Both the position numbers and the translations under genes were made by a program. This document shows, piece by piece, positions 31,311 through 32,447 of a stretch of 32,447 nucleotides of DNA. A model generated the notes under the pieces. The model did not search any database. It was given only the letters and a program-made list of their open reading frames with translations, and was not told the origin of the DNA. The stretch lies in NCBI RefSeq assembly GCF_000281045.1, contig NW_008246095.1, positions 182,908 through 215,354 on the forward strand, read 5' to 3'. This DNA comes from Saprolegnia diclina VS20 (lineage: Eukaryota > Oomycota > Saprolegniomycetes > Saprolegniales > Saprolegniaceae). How positions within the stretch are numbered: position 1 is the stretch's first letter; every line of letters starts with the position of its first letter.

Positions 31311-32090
31311 CTAGCCGCGGAGGTTGAAGTCCATCTTCTGAGGACCCTTGGACGGGTAGACGCAGCCCCACGCACCAGTCTTGAGCTTCTGGCACGTCGC
31401 GGATTCGGGCGCCTGGCACCAGCCGTTCTTGGACGAGAAGAGACCAGTCTTGCAGTCGCCCGAGGCCCAGTCGCCCTGCTTGGGGCAAGCACCACCGCCA
31501 CTGTTACCCGAGCAGACCGGGCCGTTCACGCAGTAGGTAGCATCACCTTCAACCGAGACGTTGGTGCAGCCCTGGTCGGCTTCAGCAGCCATCTTCTGGG
31601 GACCCTTAGTCGGGTACACGCAGCCGTAGGCACCCGTCTTGAGCTTTTGGCACGTCGCATCCTCCGGTGCCTGGCACCACTTGCCGTTGGACGAGAAGAG
31701 GCCGCTCTTGCAGTCGCCCGACGCCCAGTCGCCCTTCTTGGGGCAAGCGCCGCTGCCGCTGTTGCCCGAGCACACGGGGCCGTTCACACAGTAGGTGGCA
31801 TCCCCCTCGACCGACACGTTGGTGCAGCCCTGATCGGCCTCGGCCGTCATGCCGGCGACCATCTTTTGGGGACCCTTCGACGGGTACACACAGCCGCGAG
31901 CGCCCGTCTTGAGCGTCAAGCAGACGGCCGACTCGGGGGCCTGGCACCAGCCGTTCTTGGAGGAGAAGAGGCCGGCCTTGCAGTCGCCCGAGGCCCAGTC
32001 GCCTTGCTTGGGGCAGGCGCTGCCGTTGCCGCCGCAGATGGCGCCTTCGATGCAGTAGGTGGCGTCGCCCTCGACGGAGACGTTGGTGCA
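31311..32090 (-). repeat. Three tandem coding repeats of about 260 bp
   Basis: The units lie at 31827-32090, 31569-31826 and 31311-31568 (the last including the stop codon). Units 2 and 3 are closest to each other, differing at few residues; unit 1 has one Gly/Ser stretch shortened and a longer linker. This suggests that unit 1 split off first and that 2 and 3 arose by a later duplication or were homogenised. Confidence 0.85.
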
Positions 32091-32135
32091 GGCCGTGGCG
32101 TAGGCGGCAGTGGCGAGGATGATGGTGAGCTTCAT
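31311..32135 (-). CDS. Secreted protein with three 8-cysteine repeats (274 aa)
   Basis: Single exon, 275 codons. MKLTIILATAAYATA (1-15) is a signal peptide, and the first repeat begins right after it. Three repeats follow at residues 16-103, 104-189 and 190-274. Each starts CTNVSVEGDATYC and runs through GDWASGDCK(A/S/T)GLFSS, WCQAPE and G(C)VYP(S/T)KGPQKM, with eight cysteines per repeat (24 in all, so probably four disulphides per unit). The spacing of the first four cysteines varies slightly. The linkers (MTAEADQG, AEADQG) are short and acidic. Such repeats look familiar from saprolegnian secreted proteins, but I know of no assigned activity; carbohydrate binding or wall association is only a guess. 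The ATG at 32135 was chosen because the signal peptide starts there and a core promoter lies 16 nt upstream; an in-frame ATG at 32198 would spoil the signal peptide. Confidence 0.85.
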   Translation of the reverse strand: MKLTIILATAAYATACTNVSVEGDATYCIEGAICGGNGSACPKQGDWASGDCKAGLFSSKNGWCQAPESAVCLTLKTGARGCVYPSKGPQKMVAGMTAEADQGCTNVSVEGDATYCVNGPVCSGNSGSGACPKKGDWASGDCKSGLFSSNGKWCQAPEDATCQKLKTGAYGCVYPTKGPQKMAAEADQGCTNVSVEGDATYCVNGPVCSGNSGGGACPKQGDWASGDCKTGLFSSKNGWCQAPESATCQKLKTGAWGCVYPSKGPQKMDFNLRG

Positions 32136-32150
32136 GGTCGGAGGAGAGGA

Positions 32151-32166
32151 GGAAATTGGAGTATGA
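32151..32166 (-). promoter_or_regulatory. Inr+FPR-like core promoter of the secreted-protein gene
   Basis: The minus-strand sequence TCATACTCCAATTTCC has the initiator YCAYTYY with one mismatch and AATTTCC, a full FPR match. It ends 16 nt before the ATG at 32135, followed by a pyrimidine-rich leader (CTCCTCTCCTCC). Confidence 0.48.
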
Positions 32167-32447
32167 CACTGGAATTGCGTTTGGTCCAGCGATGTCAACT
32201 TTGCATTTCGCTCGCGTAGACTAGCTTGATGCTAGCATGGACGAATCCACACATTTCACTGGATTCGCGCCCAGATGTCGAGTCGTTTGCGCGGATGATC
32301 GCAATCCGCCGACACATTTTTTTGAAATTTGTATCAAATTGGCACCAAAGGCAACCAAGCACTGCGTCGTCTTGTCGAAACGCGCGGTAGTCAAACCCAT
32401 CCTCCTCATCTCTGGCCCAGATGCTCTGTTATGACAAGGGTCCATAA
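32167..32447. other. Upstream flank of the secreted-protein gene
   Basis: No coding sequence is supported up to the window edge. A minus-strand open frame covers most of it (32221-32445), but it has no codon bias or recognisable motif. Confidence 0.4.

Overview
The window looks like nuclear DNA of a saprolegnialean oomycete (Achlya, Thraustotheca, Aphanomyces or Saprolegnia kind). The evidence is: gene models that only close when many very short introns (43-70 nt, GT...AG, mostly ending TAG) are removed; strongly G/C-biased third codon positions; several start sites preceded by Inr+FPR-like core promoters of oomycete type; and small protein families that I associate with water moulds. Assignment to a genus is not possible from the sequence alone.

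Layout. 1-177: 3' end of a mitochondrial phosphate carrier. 315-1452 (-) and 5418-6580 (+): two paralogous mitochondrial carriers with identical intron positions, in inverted orientation on either side of a TEX10/Ipi1-type ribosome-biogenesis gene (2280-4848, +). 6.6-8.6 kb: a small acidic protein gene (7053-7337, -), a doubtful two-exon gene and coding-like scraps. 8635-10159 (+): a mitochondrial HtrA2-like serine protease with eight exons. 10.2-12.5 kb and 12.9-15.7 kb: gene-poor sequence with decayed-looking coding segments. 12486-12896 and 15737-16105 (+): two members of a small Cys/His-finger family; a third sits at 28810-29214 (-). 16383-17355 (-): seven-exon ankyrin-repeat gene. 17535-18037 (-): unrecognised small gene, head-to-head with a 2,796-residue VPS13-family lipid-transfer protein (18090-26845, +, eight exons) that ends in a PDZ-like module. 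26971-27479 (-): EF-hand protein whose short first exon gives a MGQVACCC-type acylation N-terminus, head-to-head with a second ankyrin gene (27528-28527, +). 29.3-31.3 kb: gene-poor with one decayed-looking coding segment. 31311-32135 (-): a secreted protein made of three 8-cysteine repeats.

The genes do not form one pathway. They are mostly housekeeping functions (mitochondrial transport, mitochondrial protein quality control, 60S assembly, membrane-contact lipid transfer) interleaved with lineage-specific small proteins. The items most worth following are the three-member C-x6-C-x12-H-x2-C-x2-H family with its shared C-terminal tail, the hidden first exon of the EF-hand protein, the PDZ-like end of VPS13, and the 3x8-Cys secreted protein. 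No CRISPR, tRNA, rRNA, virus-like or transposon feature could be supported.
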